Positions 1 to 11,141 of a stretch of 64,000 nucleotides of DNA are shown here, piece by piece. The translations under genes were made by a program, and so were the position numbers. Source of the stretch: Podospora comata (lineage: Eukaryota > Ascomycota > Sordariomycetes > Sordariales > Podosporaceae); the NCBI GenBank assembly GCA_017354895.1, contig CP071494.1, forward strand, positions 1,426,001 to 1,490,000, in the 5' to 3' direction. Below the pieces are notes generated by a model. That model was not told the origin of the DNA, searched no databases, and saw only the letters and a list, made by a program, of their open reading frames with translations. Numbering within the stretch: the stretch's first letter is position 1; each line of letters begins with the position of its first letter.

Positions 1-79
1 TGAGATGAAGGGGCAGGGCGGCAAGCCGGACGTGTTCTGGTTCCCGGAGTTGTTGGACATCTTCGAGGTTGTTGTCTAA
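1..79 (+). CDS. 3' end of an unidentified protein gene
   Basis: Only the last 25 codons lie in the window. The frame is open from base 2 and ends at a TAA at 77-79. The visible C-terminus (GGKPDVFWFPELLDIFEVVV) is mixed hydrophobic and acidic and is not enough to name a family. The call rests on an open frame running off the window edge into an A/T-rich tail that looks like a 3' UTR. It could also be chance. Confidence 0.4.
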   Translation, partial: EMKGQGGKPDVFWFPELLDIFEVVV

Positions 80-1843
80 CGTGAACTGGATATTGTAGGG
101 ATTATGAGATAGGGTGGGAGGGTGTAAAAAAATAAGAAAAATAAAAAGGGGATGTAAGACAGGGGAAGACGCGTGTAACAACTATCGATTGAATGAGAAA
201 GGGATGTACTAATAATAAGCTTTGGCGGGTTTATGGTTTATGTGAGTTCCTCATCCTGCATGGGATGAACGAACGAACGGTCGGGTCGTCGTCAATGAAC
301 AAACTACCTCGGCGCCACGGGTAACGATAAGAATAGCTCCCGATAAGAATGTTATTTCCTACCCCGCGTTTTTCCAACTTCTTACCTACCTTTGTGGGGC
401 CCGACAAACCTGGCCGGGTGGACCCTCCTCTTCCCGCTTGGTTCCCGGGCCGAGTTCGATTCCGCCCCCGAACGACGGATAGGTACATCCCGACAAGGCT
501 GTCGTAGATCGTAAGATCCCATCTTCTTGAACTGAAAACACGACCAAAAACGGCCATGCTAATTTTACACTTCTTTCTCGCCCTATTCTCCAAAATCTGT
601 AAAAAAAAAAAAAAAATAAATCACCAGCCAGCCTAGAAGTGGCAATATCATCTGATCCAATACACGCATGGCTCTTCTACCTGTTGGAAAGACACTCACA
701 AGAAAAGATTTATCAGCCCGTCAGAGTCACACCGGCCATCCGTCAGTCAGTTGCAGTCATCAGCACAAGTCCTCAACATACCTACCTATCTACCTAGCCT
801 TAGCCACTAACCCCTTCATGCCTCAGGCACTTCTACATCTCTAGTTCCCCCCTTCCAAAAAGATCTGCAGTTCCCGTGCCCCTGGAACGGCACGCGCTGC
901 AGGCAGGCAGCAGGGATCACCATTCACACATCTTCTGCCCAAGAACAGGGGCGTACGTCAACCCGATGATGTGGACGACCCCGTCATTTTTAAAACAAAG
1001 CCACCCTACATGAAACAAAAATAACCAGCAACCTGATACGTGCGTATCTTGACAAAGTATTCTGACATCGTGTTTGTACATGAGGCTATCTACCAGTGAT
1101 TATCGTGTTCCATCTAGCGTCGTCCACGCTTATGGCCAAAGAGCAATCACCACCAACAACTCCGCCTCTTTCAACCGACAGAATACACTGCTACATCCTT
1201 TTCCTCTTCCATACAGTGAACAATAAAAAGAACAAAGCAGGGTTTGAAGTGCAGTACAGAAAAACAGCCCATGACCATAGGTCCATCTGAAAAAACGCCA
1301 GTTCTCTCCGTTTAACCCCATGTAAAACCCCGTGTAAAAGTTTCCAGTCTTGTGACCGTTTCTTGCCTATCACTGCCACCCAACCAAACCCAGACGCCCT
1401 AAAAGAAACATTGTATAGACCCAGCAGGAAATGCGATGTCGCTCAAGCCATATCGTTACATTAAAAAGAAATAGCAAAAAGAGTAAACGAAAAAAAGAAA
1501 CAAAAAAAATAAAGATGAAAAAAAGACCAAACTCCTCCATATGCAATGCGTTCTCGTTGATGGTCGACCTATCCGTGACCACAAAGAGATGGGAATCGTA
1601 ACCGGTAAAAATGCCCAGGCCAAACTCGAACAGCCAAGCTCCTTGATAAAAATAGAGCCGTGAAAAAAAAAAAAAAAAAGGGAACACAAAAGAATGATGT
1701 ATGTGCTGTTCCCTCGTCTAAGCAGAATACAGATAATGGTCGTCGCCGTCGATTTGGTTGTCGTATTGAAAATCGTCCAGATCAGGGTAGCCGGGCGTGG
1801 AGATGCGAGGATCGAGATAAGCTATATTGTCGTCTTCTGTTCC
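80..1843. other. intergenic, no gene seen
   Basis: This stretch holds the 3' flanks of the partial gene at the window start and of the zinc-finger gene on the minus strand. It contains poly-A runs near 600-617 and 1663-1679 and low-complexity A/T-rich sequence around 1480-1520. A sequence at 454-462 matches a Pol III B box but no tRNA folds around it. No open frame here looks like protein coding. Confidence 0.6.
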
Positions 1844-2922
1844 CTAAATCAGTTGTGACGTGGCTGCAACAAGGGAACTCGCTTCCATCGGGACCGCTGC
1901 CGCCACCGCCCGCTCGGCTTCGAGTTGGTGGATCCGTGCCAGAAAGTCGGCTGTCTGCTGGTTCTGCATCTGGACCTGCTTCTGCAGCTCCTCCTTCTCC
2001 TGCCGCAGCCTCTTGACCTCTTCCCGAAGACGTTCCGTCTCATCGTTCTGGTCGTCACGTTTGCGCTTGGCTGGACCTAGAACGAGCGCTGTTGAGACGT
2101 GATCGCTGGCAGCATCATCTGCATCTCCTTCTGGCGACCCTCCATTCTGCGTATGCACACGCCGGAGGTGCTCGTTGAGATTTTCTTGACGAGAGAAGCC
2201 TTTGCCGGTGGCACGCTTGCAGTTTTGATGTGGACAGTTGAACGAGTTCTTGGGGCCGCCATGCTTCTGATGGACTTCGCGCTCATGGCGCAATAGACCA
2301 CCCGAATAAGTGAAGCCTGGCAGCTTCTCACATCCTGGAGCCAGACATTTATATGGCCGGTCATGCTTGTCCATGTGCTTGCTGCAAGGGGTGTTGGTCA
2401 GTGTTTGATCGAGGTGGAGGAGAAAGTTACTGGTTTTGGTGATACAAAAAAAAAAAAAGTCGCTTACTTCCACTCGCATTTGCGGCTGAAGGTTCTGATC
2501 TCCTCGCCACATGACGGATATGTGCAGATGAACTTGCCCTCGTGGTTCTTTGTCTCCTCCCGATGTGGTTTTGGGATGGCCTTGCTTCGCTGAGGAGAAG
2601 TCGCAACAGGCGAGTCTTCCTTCACGGCCAGGGTGGGGGTAGGAGCTGGAGGAGCCAGGTCAAGACTGGGGGTCTCCTCAGTCGAGACCGTCACGTCGAC
2701 GAAGTTCTTGGCATCAACAAACGGAGCGGCTTGCTCAGCAAAACTGGCGACGTGAGCGAGCTCGTTCACCACAGCATCGTGAGTCTCAGCGAAGCGGTCG
2801 ACTTCGGCAGCAGCAGCAGCATCGTGGTGATCGTGGTGCTCGTGGTGCTCGTGGTGGTGCTCATCCATGGGCGGATAGTCGCTCTCATGCATGAAGTTGC
2901 GGGCCTCATATACCACGCTCAT
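1844..2922 (-). CDS. C2H2 zinc-finger protein with C-terminal coiled coil
   Basis: Two exons (2922-2468 and 2381-1844), 330 aa. The 86-nt intron has donor GTAAGC and acceptor TTGCAG, and splicing restores the first finger across the junction (CEWN|KHMDKH). Residues about 19-40 are His/Asp-rich (a run of HHEHHEHHD type) followed by five Ala. Three C2H2 fingers follow at about 132-235 (C-x4-C ... H-x3/4-H). A Lys/Arg patch (AKRKRDD) is a likely nuclear signal, and a Leu/Glu/Lys coiled coil (about 265-310) could allow dimerisation. Established: such fingers bind DNA or RNA. Inferred: a nuclear transcription regulator. I cannot match it to a named factor. The start was chosen at MSVVYEAR because the 81 codons upstream in frame read like leader sequence. 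The very long gap upstream (3.4 kb) fits a regulated gene. Confidence 0.85.
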
Positions 2923-5900
2923 CTTGAATATGGGCGAGTTCGAAAGGCAAAGGTGGTGAGATAAACGGTGGGAGCAAGAGTCGAACAGGTAAAAAGATAA
3001 AAGTCGTTCGATGTCTAGGTAAGGATGGCCGCTCTCGAGCAGATAAAGTAACTGATATGAAGCTACAGCTTCAACGACTTTGTTTGGACCTGAGCAAAAG
3101 TGAGAGGTGAGGTGGTGTGCGGCAGTGATGCGGCGTGCAACAGAGGCGGGGTTATCGGTCCACACGTATTTGGGCTCGACGCGTAATAAGGATATCGCCT
3201 CGGTCTTGGTGGTGAAGAGAGGTGGGATGTTGTCGTCGCGGGGTGTTCCTGATCGAGCAGGAAAGCGATGTGTTAATGATTGAGGCCTGAGATGTCAGGA
3301 AGAAAATTCGTCGAAGCCCAGTCGATCTCAGGCAGAATAATGCTTGGCAAAAGGCACAGCCTGTCCCTTGCACCAGCGGGGCCACTTGGGTCGGTTTCAA
3401 AGCGGAGCAGTCGGGACAACCAAGTGCCGGCGGAAGGGTACGTACAGCACGTGATCTAATCGTAGGCCCAAAGAGGCCGCCTACGCCTCGACGTCGGTTG
3501 ACCTCTGGCGGATCAAACAGCTCTGAGATGCTCTCTCTCACAATTTAACAAGGTCCAGATGGAAATGCAAATTCAAGACTGCGCCTTTACAATTTGAACC
3601 TTTGGAAATACCGACCTTCACAGCCATGCGGGAAGAGGAGATGCCACCCTATTAGTATTTTTTGACACCCTCTTGTCGACGCAAGTTCTCAACTTCAAAC
3701 GGATGGCACCCTGGTCACTCAACATGAGGCAGCCATGGCCACCCATGAGTCACTTGCACATCAACACACCTTCACAGGTCCCTGTTCTAGTGTACATGGA
3801 CTGGGTGACTGGCGGCTGCAGCCTTGCTCTACTTGTCCACGGCTGCAAAAGATGGCTTCCGACTAGGAACCGGTGGCGATCATCCGCTTGCTCTCCAGGC
3901 ACTGGGCCCTCGCGCTGCAAGCTCGAGATGGGGCAACTTTGACTGGCCGGCAGTGCTCCTAATCCTCGTCAGCCTCTTCCGGATATCGGTTGTGACTTCG
4001 GAGCGATATGCGGCTGGATCAGAGGCCAGGCAGCCAAGGCAGTCTACAGCAGGGCGGCTGATAAGACGAAACAAAGATGTCCTCGTCCTCACATTTCGAG
4101 ACGCCGCACAGTTGAGCAATAGCACCATCGTTTTTATTGTTCAAGGACGGCCTCCCGCAATTTCCCAGCTGTGAAGTATTGAACAGCAGTTCAGCTTCAC
4201 CGGGTCACCATCCTGGGTGTCCTCAACATGGAATGTCAAGACTATGGATTGCGTCAGGCCTCTCAGGCACCTGTCACACGACTTGTGAGCCCAACTTCCA
4301 CGCATGACATGGCATCGGAAGTGTGAATTCAGAGTTTGGGCTGTGAAGCTCGCGGAAATCCCGGACAGCCTCAGTCATCGAGGGCCTCGTTTCAGAGCGA
4401 CGCGAATTCCAACTGGTTACCGAAGAATCCTTAGGCCATGTGTTGGTGCTTATGGCATTCTGAGATCCTTCTGGAAAACAGCACAGCCATGATTTCCTCG
4501 ATATGTGACATTTCCAACCATTTACGATGAGTGCTGTGGGGCTTGTTGGTGCCAACTTGGAGCCTCACCACGCCCAACGACGGTGTTGGATATGCTTATC
4601 ACGACGTCCAACTCGACGCTCCGGTATGCCCCTTCAGACTCGGTTCAATATTGGGTGCACTGCCGGTCACAGTAATGCCATTTCGAGGAAAATCGGCGTC
4701 GTCTTTTGGCGCCGAGTGACTCAGCCCTACCCAACCATCGTCGTCACACACCGGCAGTTTTGGAGAGCTCGAGGGGGTTGGTGATGGAAGGTTTCGGACT
4801 GGTTGCCTTCACACCGCACAGTCCGCATGCTGAGCGAGAGAACGGAAGGTAGGTGAACGAAACAAGTCTTATCCTGCAAGGTGCATGCTTCCCCGGGCCC
4901 ATCGTGGGCCTGGTCGCCTCGGATCAGTCTTACCTTACCTTACCCACGTCTGCCTGGTCAAGGTGGGACTGAGTAAACAGCTCTACAGTCGTCATACCAG
5001 TCGTCACAGTGCACACCAATGTGTACAGCACATCACTATCACGCTAGGTAACCCTCTCCGTGCTCTGCAGTATCATCCGTCGTTGCTGTTGTCGTCTGCA
5101 GGACGTCGTCTACAGGAGCTGTTGAGTTCTCTAGGCAAGCGGTCCACCAGTCAGGTTCCCAGCCCCCCTTCATCAAGGCGAAGCTCTCACTGCGGACACT
5201 GTGCAGAGAGGTTGGAAGGTTGAAAACACCCGACCTGTGGAACCATGGAATATTCCCCGGTTGCCCAACATCACACCAAGATGATTCTTATAGGGCCGAA
5301 TGTGACACGAAATACAGGATAATTTGCCTTACTGCGGGGAGTCACTGTCCTTTAACTATTTTAACCTGATGAAACGCCAAAGTCAGGTATATAGCTCGCC
5401 TTGCCTTATCATGAGGCTCATGTTCATCTATTCACACCCGTGGCAAGGTAAACATGGCGCCTTGCAATAAGGCGCGAGGCGTTCAACTCTTTCCAGAAAG
5501 ATGTCGACCTAAAATAGATGTCGAGGAGATGACTAGACCTCTTGCGCAACCGGTGGTGGTTGTTTTGCCCACTATATGTATGTATGTTTAAGGCTCAAGG
5601 CTGTACATGTCAGGCAGTCCCACCGAGCAGACAACGAATAAAATTTTGTATCTCGGGCCAAGCCTTTTGTCTCATGCATGCACTGCTGTAGCCTCCCCCA
5701 CGGGGTAAGAATGACTGTTTAGGATGCTGACAAAAAGTCATCGGCCGGCTGACGGAGACGGGGGAACGGACGGATGTGGTCATTTCGATACCGGCCCGAT
5801 CCCGGGGGGTGGTTGGCCAAGACTTCGAGAAGGGTTGATACACGTCAGAGTGGGTTGATGAGTAAGGCTAGGTGAGATTGTGCTGGGGAGTCGGTGGTGT

Positions 5901-6302
5901 AAGGGCTTTTTGGGGGGAGAAAGAAGAGGGTCCCGATGGCAGGCTTACGGCAGGTTATGTTCGTGGTAGTCTGCGGGTTTGGCTTGGTTGTCATGTCTAC
6001 CATGGTTGGTAGTCATGTAGGATCGGATCATATCATGGGGTCGAGGCTTTGGGATTGGCCATGAGGATATGGTGTTTAGTTAGGTACTTGTGTCTTCCCC
6101 GCTTGTGGTACTGAAGATGTGGTGAGATGCGGGGAAGGTTAGATAGGAGTGGTGATATTCTCCGATTGTATATCTTGTACAAACATCCGATGGTAGAAGT
6201 TTTACAAGACTTTCTGAACATTGTCTATCCTCTGCGCTGCCTAAATTATGCACCTGGATACTAACCTGGACTTGTTGTGAGAGAACCAAACACCAATCCA
6301 AC
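2923..6302. other. 3.4-kb gap between divergent genes, no gene seen
   Basis: This is the shared upstream region of the zinc-finger gene (minus) and ACC deaminase (plus). Frames longer than 60 codons occur on both strands but have frequent stops, no domain and no consistent splice signals. Composition is mixed, without an obvious A/T-rich repeat-decay signature. I recognise no transposon ends or RNA gene. It may hold long leaders, regulatory DNA or a non-coding transcript. Confidence 0.55.
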
Positions 6303-7471
6303 ATGGCGAACGTGGTCAAGCTCCCTGAACCCTTTGCTTCCAGTACGTAAAACTCTCAACTCTTCATCACATTTCCTTCCCACTCCCCCACAACGCTCAC
6401 CCATTCGTCTGTTCACCCCCATTAACTCGGCTTTTTTTTTCTTTCCTCCTCCAAGTCCCCCGAACCCCCCTCACCCTCGGCCCCTCCCCAATCCACCCCC
6501 TCCCCCGCCTCTCCTCCCATCTCGGGGGCAAAGTAAATATCTACGCCAAACGCGAAGACCTCAACTCTGCCCTCGCCTTTGGCGGGAACAAGACTCGCAA
6601 ACTGGAGTACCTCCTCCCCGAAGCCCTCTCCCAAGGCTGCGACACCCTCATCTCCATCGGCGGCATCCAATCCAACCACACCCGCCAAGTCACCGCCGCC
6701 GCCGCCTCCCTCGGCTTGAACGTTTCCCTCATCCAAGAAGACTGGGTCCCCGGATGGGAAGATGCGTCGTATGAAAAAGTCGGGAATATACAACTGTCCC
6801 GTCTGATGGGCGCAGATGTCCACGTGATAAAAACAGAGAATTTCGGGATTGGGCACAAGGAGAGCCTGAAAAAATTGAGGAGGAGGCTGGAGGGGGAGGG
6901 GAGGAGGGTGTACTACATCCCGGCGGGGGCGTCTGACCACCCCTTGGGGGGGTTAGGTTTTGCGAGGTGGGTTTGGGAGCTGGAACAGCAGGAAAGGGAG
7001 ATGGGGGTGTGGTTTGGGACGTTGGTGGTTTGTGCTGTGACTGGGAGTACACTGGCGGGGGTGATTGCGGGGGTTAAGCATCAGGAGTTGAAAGGGGGAG
7101 GGAGAAAGAGGAGGGTGGTTGGGATTGATGCGAGTGCTAGGCCTAAGGAGACGTTTGAGCAGGTGTTGCGGATAGCGAGGCAGACGGGGGTGAAACTGGG
7201 GCTGGAGGAGGGGGATATCAACGAGGGGGATGTGACACTGGATGAGAGGTTTCATGGGGGGGTTTATGGTGTTCCGGACGGGAAGACGGTGGAGGCGATC
7301 AAGCTTGGGGCCGGGCTGGAGGGGTTTATCACTGATCCTGTTTATGAGGGGAAGAGTTTGGCGGGTTTGGTTGGGATGGTGAAGGGGGGGGAGATACGAG
7401 AGGGGGAGAATGTGTTGTTTGCGCATTTGGGGGGTCAGGTTGCGTTGAGTGCTTATGGGGATATGGTTTAG
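6303..7471 (+). CDS. acdS: 1-aminocyclopropane-1-carboxylate deaminase (PLP enzyme)
   Basis: Two exons (6303-6342, 6456-7471; 113-nt intron, donor GTACGT, acceptor CCAAG), 351 aa, close to the usual 335-360. The family is a fold-type II PLP enzyme that splits ACC, the ethylene precursor, into 2-oxobutanoate and ammonia. Visible motifs are the PLP lysine in GGNKTRKLEYL, SIGGIQSNHTRQV, QEDWV, the phosphate-binding VTGSTLAGVIAG, and the family-typical TDPVYEGKSLAGL and LFAHLGGQVAL near the C-terminus. The last two favour ACC deaminase over the related D-cysteine desulfhydrase, although activity cannot be read from sequence. The first exon (MANVVKLPEPFAS) ends one base into a codon. The reading frame crosses several long C and G runs and stays open. 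An ACS-family carrier follows on the same strand 0.8 kb downstream. No N-terminal targeting signal is seen, so it is probably cytosolic. Confidence 0.9.
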
Positions 7472-8276
7472 GGGGAGTGCCGTAGGATGGAATGAGATGG
7501 GACAGAGAAGACTTGAGGTTTGAAGCAAGGCCGGGATTTCACATGCTTTGTGATTTTCATGAAATTGAGCGTTTGCGTGAAGCTGGGAGATAGTCAAAGA
7601 TATACATATATGTGCCTGAAAGCTGAAGCTGTCGTGTCACCACCTCCTCGCTCAAGAATGATATTATGCCCAGACAAAGCCAATCCGCGGCCAGCTGCGG
7701 CCCTCACACCATGGAAAATGATATTCGGCTGTCACTTCCCCGTCCAGAGGCTGAAGAGCAACCCCCCACACTCCCACCTCTCCCACTCGCTGAGTCTTTG
7801 GTTGGATTTTCCTGCGGCTTGACTTACATAACCGAATGGCAACTTCCGCGGGTGTGATGGGAAACTTTTGGCCTGGAACAAGCCTGATGTGGTCCAAAGC
7901 CCTGGAACTGTGGATTTTCCTCTGATGGTCCAGACTCTAGTTCGCTGTGGCCTCGGAGACGACGTGGAGTGATTGGACTCAACAAGTCGAAAAAGGTTGT
8001 CAGGGTTATTCTCGGCCCCGGCTTCTTGGGATGTCGGCCCGCTTTTTTTATCACGCACCTGCACCCATAAGTTCGGGACCATCTCGACTTTTTTTTTCTT
8101 TTCTGATTCCCTTCTGACTCTTTTGTTTTCGTCTCTTGTCCAATATTGACTCTTGTCGTCCTGATATCGTCACAGGAAACGACAAAGACATTCAATACCA
8201 CCACCACCACCACCAACACCACCCCCATCAAACCCCTCCAACCCCCACCATCACCATCTGCTCAACCCAACCACCC
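7472..8276. other. intergenic: 3' flank of acdS and promoter of the ACS carrier
   Basis: No gene seen. The last 200 bases before the carrier start are pyrimidine-rich, with CACCACCAC repeats near 8200-8220 and CCAACCC blocks, as is usual for fungal leaders. Confidence 0.55.
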
Positions 8277-10034
8277 ATGACATCCCACGATCCAGACCCG
8301 CCTTCTCCCCCCGCCGACCTCAAGGCTGGTTTGGGCGGCACAGGTCACATCAACATCGCCTCTCCTGCTCAAGAACCCATCCAAGACTACCCCATTGAGC
8401 GGGTAGAGCAGGTGTACCGGTACGTCTTCCCCTTCTGCCCATCGCTACCTCTCCTCGCTGACCTCCTTCTTCCCCAGCAAACTCGACCTCCGCATCATCC
8501 CCGCCTTCTGGGTCCTCTACTTCCTCAACTCCGCCATCCGCTCCAACATCGGCATAGCCCAAACAATGAACGCCTCCGTCAAGCACGACCTCGTCTCGGT
8601 CCTCGGGCTCACCCCCAAAGACGTCTCCACCGCCCTGGCACTCTTTTATGTCTCCTACGTGCTGTTTGACCTCCCCTCCAATCTCATCATGAGCCGTCTC
8701 TCCCCTCGGGTCTGGATGGCGCGTATTGTCATTGCTGTCGGTATCATCGGGACGTGCTTCACAGCTGTGAACGACGCCTGGTCTCTCAAGCTGTTGAGGT
8801 TTCTGCTGGGTGTGGTGATTGCGGGCATGTGGCCTGGTATGGCGTATTATCTCACCTTGTTCTACCCACCGAGCAGAACGGGCAAGAGGATCGGGATGTA
8901 TTTCACCGCTGCGCAGGTTTCTGCCGCGGTGGTTGGGTTGGTGTCGGCGGGGTTCCAGCAGATGGATGGGTTGGGGGGGTTGGTGGGTTTTAGGTGGATG
9001 TTTTTGATTTATGGGTTGTTGGGGGTGATTTTGGGGGTTGGGTTGCTGTGGTGGTTGCCTGACCGGCCTTTGGCTCCGGGGGAGGTGAGGGAGAAGAGTT
9101 GGTGGGTGAAGTGGTTGCCGCCGAGTCCGGAGGCGCTGACGGGGGAGGATGCGATGGTGCATTATCATGATTTGAGGAGGGTGTATCACGCCAGGCCGTG
9201 GACGTTGAAGGATCTGTGGTTTGTGTTGTTGGACTGGCGGTTGTGGCCGTTGGTGTTGATGTACTTTGGGGTTGTTGGGGTGGGTATTGGGACGCAGTTG
9301 TACGGGAGCGTGATTATTGCTTCGATCAACTCGAACTTTACGGGGGTGCAGGTTAGCTTGTTGTTTGCGCCTATTTGGATTGTAGGTTTCTTTCTTTTCT
9401 TTTTTTTTTTTTTTTTTTTTTTTTTTTGGAAGAGACGAGATTGAGAAACGTCGTACTAACACAGGCACAGATGGACTTGATCGCTATTCTCCTCGTCACC
9501 CCTATTTCGGATCGGTTCCACAAGTTCCGCCCCCTTTTCTTCTCGGCGGCCGTTTGTGTTCAGATCGCCGGGCTGCTCACTGTCACCTTTGCTTTGGACA
9601 ACCAATGGGGCAGATACGGCGGTTTGTTGCTCATCGGATTTGGCCTCGGTCCCACGGTTCCCATTTGCATGGCCTGGACCAACGAGATCTTCCAGAAGCG
9701 TCACCGCGAAGTTGGTGTTGCTACTGCTTCTGCCTTGGTATCCGGCCTGGGCAACCTTGGAAGCATTGTCACGACATACGCCTTGTACACTGGCTGGCCC
9801 GAGGACGCGGCCCCGGGACGGTACCGCTACCGCAACAGCAACTTTGTCATGATTGGTATTCTCTGCATGAGTATCGCCAGCAGCTTCGTCATGATTGCTC
9901 TGCTCAAGGTCTTTGGCAATGAGCCCAGCAACAAGATTGTTGGTAGTGACGGCAACGACTCTGGAGAGGAGATTTTGGATGGTGCTGCTCGTCGTGAGGT
10001 GCACCAGCGCGGTTTCAGCCGCTTGATCAAATAA
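8277..10034 (+). CDS. MFS transporter, anion:cation symporter (allantoate/vitamin permease) family
   Basis: Three exons (8277-8419, 8478-9381, 9465-10034), 538 aa. Intron 1 is 58 nt (GTACGT...CCCCAG). Intron 2 holds a very long T tract and a TACTAAC branch site, then AACACAG. A second acceptor six bases later (GCACAG, 9470) would drop two residues. The protein begins with an acidic/Pro-rich cytosolic tail, then KLDLRIIPAFWVLYFLNS, the TM1 start typical of Dal5-type carriers, where the helix usually ends in DRSNIG; here it reads AIRSNIG, so the conserved Asp is missing. FLLGVVIAGMWPGMAYYLTLFY matches the conserved TM4-5 segment. About 12 membrane helices are visible. The substrate is unknown; relatives carry allantoate, pantothenate, biotin, tartrate or sulfonates. 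Its place behind acdS suggests, weakly, an amino- or carboxylic-acid substrate. Confidence 0.85.
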
Positions 10035-10097
10035 TTTGATCGGCAAAATCTGGGGACGAGATGAGCTCGCGGTTCTGTTGTCATCGCTGAGTTTTAT

Positions 10098-10632
10098 GAA
10101 GACGAAGACAACATCTACTTCACCACATTCTTTTACGACAACTTTTCGGAATGCTTTCACATATGACCCCTCTGGTCATCAACAGCTTCTATTCTTCCCA
10201 AGAGGGTAGAACAGCTTCCCCACACCATCGGAAACGAAAATGCTTTTTACGCTATCGTTTCTCGAAGGTTGGGTAAGCCCAGAAAGGGAGCCCTCGACAC
10301 GGCAGTCCAAGTCAGAGAAGAAGACAATGCTCTGTACGCTATCTCCTTCTCAGACGAAGATTGCCACCGTCGGAGGGATCTGTTTCTGTCTCTTTTTTTT
10401 TCTGTTTTTGGTCTTGGTGTTTGGGTTGGGCTGGGCTGGTTTGGCTTTTATGATACCCCATCTGTGTTGAAGATACGCGCTGCAATATTGACGAAGAAAA
10501 TTATGAAGTTATTCGGGACTATTACGAAGAAGAGTTTTCTTCGCCGGCGAAAGTGCTTTTACGCCATCGCTTGGACGGCGTGTCGAATGACCGAGGTGTT
10601 GCTAGATGACGACAATGCTTTTTACGCTATCG
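10098..10632 (+). repeat. degenerate in-frame repeats encoding (D/E)(D/N)NAFYAI-type units
   Basis: Near-identical 19-mers (consensus AATGCTTTTTACGCTATCG) lie at 10239-10257, 10326-10344, 10551-10568 and 10614-10632. Two weaker relatives lie near 10110 and 10150. Every copy begins in the same codon frame; the spacings of the four good copies are 87, 225 and 63 nt. Read in that frame they give NAFYAIV, NALYAIS, KCFYAIA and NAFYAIV, mostly after Asp/Glu-rich residues, with RR or RP/PR-type basic residues nearby. A repeated short acidic-Tyr core beside dibasic sites is the layout of dikaritin-type (ustiloxin family, core YAIG) precursor peptides. No signal peptide is evident, no UstYa-type gene is seen in the window, and the element does not look whole. 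The alternative is a non-coding repeat in the 3' flank of the MFS gene. Confidence 0.5.
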
Positions 10633-11040
10633 TTGGTCGGCCTCGTGGGAGTTTTTCTGGATACTATGAGGATAGGATAGGCGGGGGAGGGCTGGTCGCT
10701 CGTTTTTTTTAAGGAGGGGGGGGGAGGGTGAAGAGAGAGAAAGAAAATTGAGTCTGTTCCCCTGTTTACTTTGAGTGTTGTTGATGGTGCGTTGCTGTGT
10801 GATTGTGTGACTGAATTAAATTCCCGTTCACTGACTGCTTCTTTTGCTGTTGGCGTCGAAGGTTGGGAAGTCGCAGGACGAAAAGCCGGAGAAAAGTAAG
10901 GAGTTCAAGGCAGCAAGCCAAGTGCGAGTAAGCAAGTGATGAAAGGAAAGAAAGTCGAAGGGTGGGTAGGTAGTCGAAGCCCGGGATGTCGAAAAAAATA
11001 GTCCCTTTGTCACCCTCTTTGCAGTCCTTGATGGATTGGT

Positions 11041-11141
11041 TCTCCTAAATAGGAGAGAGCCAGTGGACTGAAAAGATCAAAAGCTCACCGGCCGACTCTT
11101 AGAGTTGGCCGGCTACGAAACCCTCGTAGGGTTTACTTCGT
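11041..11141. other. three consecutive inverted repeats (hairpins)
   Basis: The first is TCTCCTAAATAGGAGA at 11041-11056, a perfect 6-bp stem with a 4-base loop. The second spans 11088-11112, an 11-bp stem with one G-T type mismatch around a TTA loop (arms CCGGCCGACTC and GAGTTGGCCGG). The third spans 11115-11141, with stem AAACCC/GGGTTT extended by ACG/CGT after a small bulge. They lie in the gap between convergent genes. Their role is unknown; a structured transcript or 3'-end signal is possible. Confidence 0.5.

Noticed and set aside
404-480. Possible tRNA around GTTCGATTC at 454-462, a perfect B box, with a one-mismatch A box at about 411
   Set aside because: Neither acceptor nor T stem pairs, and no anticodon arm can be drawn.
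231-593. Minus-strand frame of 120 codons
   Set aside because: Arg/Gly-rich translation, no domain, lies in a 3' flank, and no splice or start support.
3152-3541. Minus-strand frame upstream of the zinc-finger gene (129 codons)
   Set aside because: Low-information sequence, no domain; more likely leader or promoter DNA of the zinc-finger gene.
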